From Synechococcus sp. HW_metabat.21 (lineage in GTDB: Bacteria; Cyanobacteriota; Cyanobacteriia; PCC-6307; Cyanobiaceae): a stretch of DNA of 13,834 nucleotides. Below the pieces are notes generated by a model. That model was not told where the DNA came from and did no database searches. It saw only the letters and a program-made list of their open reading frames with translations. The position numbers were made by a program, and so were the translations under genes. Location of the stretch: contig JAAZUZ010000031.1 in the NCBI GenBank assembly GCA_018623875.1, positions 1 through 13,834 on the forward strand, in the 5' to 3' direction. Shown here piece by piece: positions 12,832 to 13,834 of the stretch; the first letter of the stretch is position 1; the number at the start of each line of letters is the position of its first letter.

Positions 12832-13834
12832 TCAGCCCCGGGCGCCGCCGGAGACCGTGATCAGAGAGCCCTGATCGGTGCTGCCGCTGGAGCCGGTGAC
12901 CTTGTTGTTGGGAGCGGGGACTTCGTCGTTCCGCTTGGGTTGAACGCCGGGCATGGCGCTCATGGGACCCACGCGGGTGGGGTTCCGGCGACGGGCCGAG
13001 CGGCCCTCGGTGCCGGTCACTCGGTCGCCACGATCCCAGTCATCGCCGGTGATCTTGGTGCCGGAGCCTTCACCGGTCACCCGGGAAGCTTGGGCATCAT
13101 CGGCGGCCATGGCCACAGGCTCCTGGGCTTGGGCCAGGCGCTGACCGGAGCGACGGTCGAAGCGGAACTGTTCAGTGCCGGTGATTTTGCCGCTGGCCAT
13201 GTCGAAAGGGCCAGTGATCCGTCCGCCTTGCTCATAGGTGCTTCCGGTGACGCGACCGGTGCTTTCGCGCTCTTCCTGAGCAGCGCGGGCTGGGGACTGG
13301 ACGCTGAACTCTTGCCAGGCCGCACCGTTTAGGGGCTGGGGAAAGTCGGCATCGCGGCTGGGAGCGGTACCGCAGGCGCTGGCCTGTTGATCCGCACCGA
13401 CGTAGGGGGTGCCGCTGATGGATTCACAGGCGCCACGCTCGGCGCCGGTCATCACACCACCGATGCCGGGCTGGATGCCGGTCATGCGGTTGGAGTTGCG
13501 GACGGGGGTGCGCTCACGGACAGCGCGAACGGCAGAGCTGTTGCAGAAGTCGCCTGCTTGCTCGAGGCCGGCATAGGGGGTGCCGGTCACCACCTTGCAG
13601 CTGCCGGGCTCATCACCGGTCACCTTTTCAGAGCGGCCGGTGCGGCTGCCGCTGACCACCTGGTTGCGGTTGGTGATGCTGAAGCCCACCTTTGCGGCTT
13701 CCGCTGCGGGACGCGCGCCGCAGAAGCCGTCGAACTGCTCGCTGCCGATGTACTCATCACCGGTGACGTTGCGGCAGCTTCCGGCTTCATCACCGGTGAC
13801 CTGCTTGCTGCGGCCCACGGCGGTGCCGGTGACG
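12832..13834 (-). CDS. csoS2: Carboxysome assembly scaffold CsoS2, C-terminal 333 residues (5' end outside window)
   Basis: CsoS2 is the disordered scaffold that ties Rubisco (through its N-terminal repeats) to the shell (through its middle and C-terminal repeats). The frame is open to the right edge, so the N-terminal domain and most middle repeats are missing; the GTG at 13818 is internal. Visible are three 38-residue middle repeats built on VTG triplets and Cys. After these comes a C-terminal region with VTG/ITG motifs but no Cys (for example GRVTGSTY, GRITGPFD, GKITGTEQF, SRVTGEG, TKITGDD, DRVTGTE, NKVTGSS), ending in the conserved SGGARG peptide that inserts into the shell. The stop is 13 nt before csoSCA. 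Programmed frameshifting makes two CsoS2 forms in some species; no clear slippery site is visible here. Confidence 0.96.
   Translation of the reverse strand, partial: VTGTAVGRSKQVTGDEAGSCRNVTGDEYIGSEQFDGFCGARPAAEAAKVGFSITNRNQVVSGSRTGRSEKVTGDEPGSCKVVTGTPYAGLEQAGDFCNSSAVRAVRERTPVRNSNRMTGIQPGIGGVMTGAERGACESISGTPYVGADQQASACGTAPSRDADFPQPLNGAAWQEFSVQSPARAAQEERESTGRVTGSTYEQGGRITGPFDMASGKITGTEQFRFDRRSGQRLAQAQEPVAMAADDAQASRVTGEGSGTKITGDDWDRGDRVTGTEGRSARRRNPTRVGPMSAMPGVQPKRNDEVPAPNNKVTGSSGSTDQGSLITVSGGARG
13372..13833 (-). repeat. Three 38-residue (114-nt) CsoS2 middle repeats
   Basis: Coding repeats at 13720-13833, 13543-13656 and 13372-13485. Each follows xTGxxxG....VTG..xGxC..VTG/ISG..Y.G..Q......C, beginning at a TG triplet and ending at a Cys, and each is exactly 114 nt long. 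Start-to-start spacing is 59 then 57 residues. The third (last) copy is degenerate: GRS is lost and the third triplet reads ISG. Confidence 0.85.

Noticed and set aside
13338..13344. Programmed -1 frameshift site in csoS2 (TTTCCCC on the coding strand)
   Set aside because: The run is not in X-XXY-YYZ register with the frame, and no clear downstream stimulator was seen. Other visible parts of csoS2 offer no better heptamer.
12832..13834. CRISPR-like or tandem DNA repeat from the recurring GGTGAC/GTCACC units
   Set aside because: These are VTG/ITG codons of CsoS2 protein repeats in one open frame; spacing and sequence are set by the protein, not by a repeat-spacer array.

Overview
The window reads as the carbon-fixation region of an alpha-cyanobacterium (Cyanobium / marine or brackish Synechococcus type). 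The evidence is a high-GC, tightly packed alpha-carboxysome (cso) gene set directly followed by cyanobacterial CO2-uptake NDH-1 genes (ndhF, ndhD, chpX/cupB), plus a cyanobacterial-type dnaA neighbourhood. The assignment rests on protein motifs recognised by eye; the strain is not identifiable from the sequence alone.

Layout. From the right edge, all on the minus strand: csoS2 (5' part outside the window), csoSCA (shell carbonic anhydrase), csoS4A and csoS4B (pentameric vertex proteins), csoS1E (hexameric shell protein with a long basic tail) and a bacterioferritin-like gene. The stop of each of these genes lies within about 13 nt of the next start or overlaps it, except for an 82-nt gap before csoS1E. 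A 93-nt gap with two tandem hairpins then separates this block from a second minus-strand block: ndhF4, ndhD4, chpX (cupB), a pterin-dehydratase-like Rubisco assembly factor (acRAF) and cbbX (Rubisco activase type AAA+). dnaA runs the other way (+) and meets cbbX tail to tail with only 3 nt between stop codons. Divergent from dnaA, on the minus strand, is an HtrA-type lipoprotein protease followed by a DUF2064-type glycosyltransferase-like gene and the start of a family-2 glycosyltransferase cut by the left edge.

How the genes work together. NdhF4/NdhD4/ChpX form the distal part of a specialised thylakoid NDH-1 complex that hydrates CO2 to bicarbonate in the cytoplasm. The carboxysome proteins build the compartment where CsoSCA converts bicarbonate back to CO2 beside Rubisco. 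acRAF and CbbX help assemble and reactivate Rubisco. Most of an inorganic-carbon concentrating mechanism therefore sits in about 10 kb. The most unusual items are: the acidic-residue-free basic tail of CsoS1E, translationally coupled to a ferritin with its own Arg-rich tail; the paired hairpins before a Shine-Dalgarno-less TTG start of ndhF; and an 8-base C tract at an out-of-frame junction between the two glycosyltransferase-like genes.

There is no gene-free stretch above 300 bases, and no tRNA, rRNA, CRISPR array or insertion sequence was seen.
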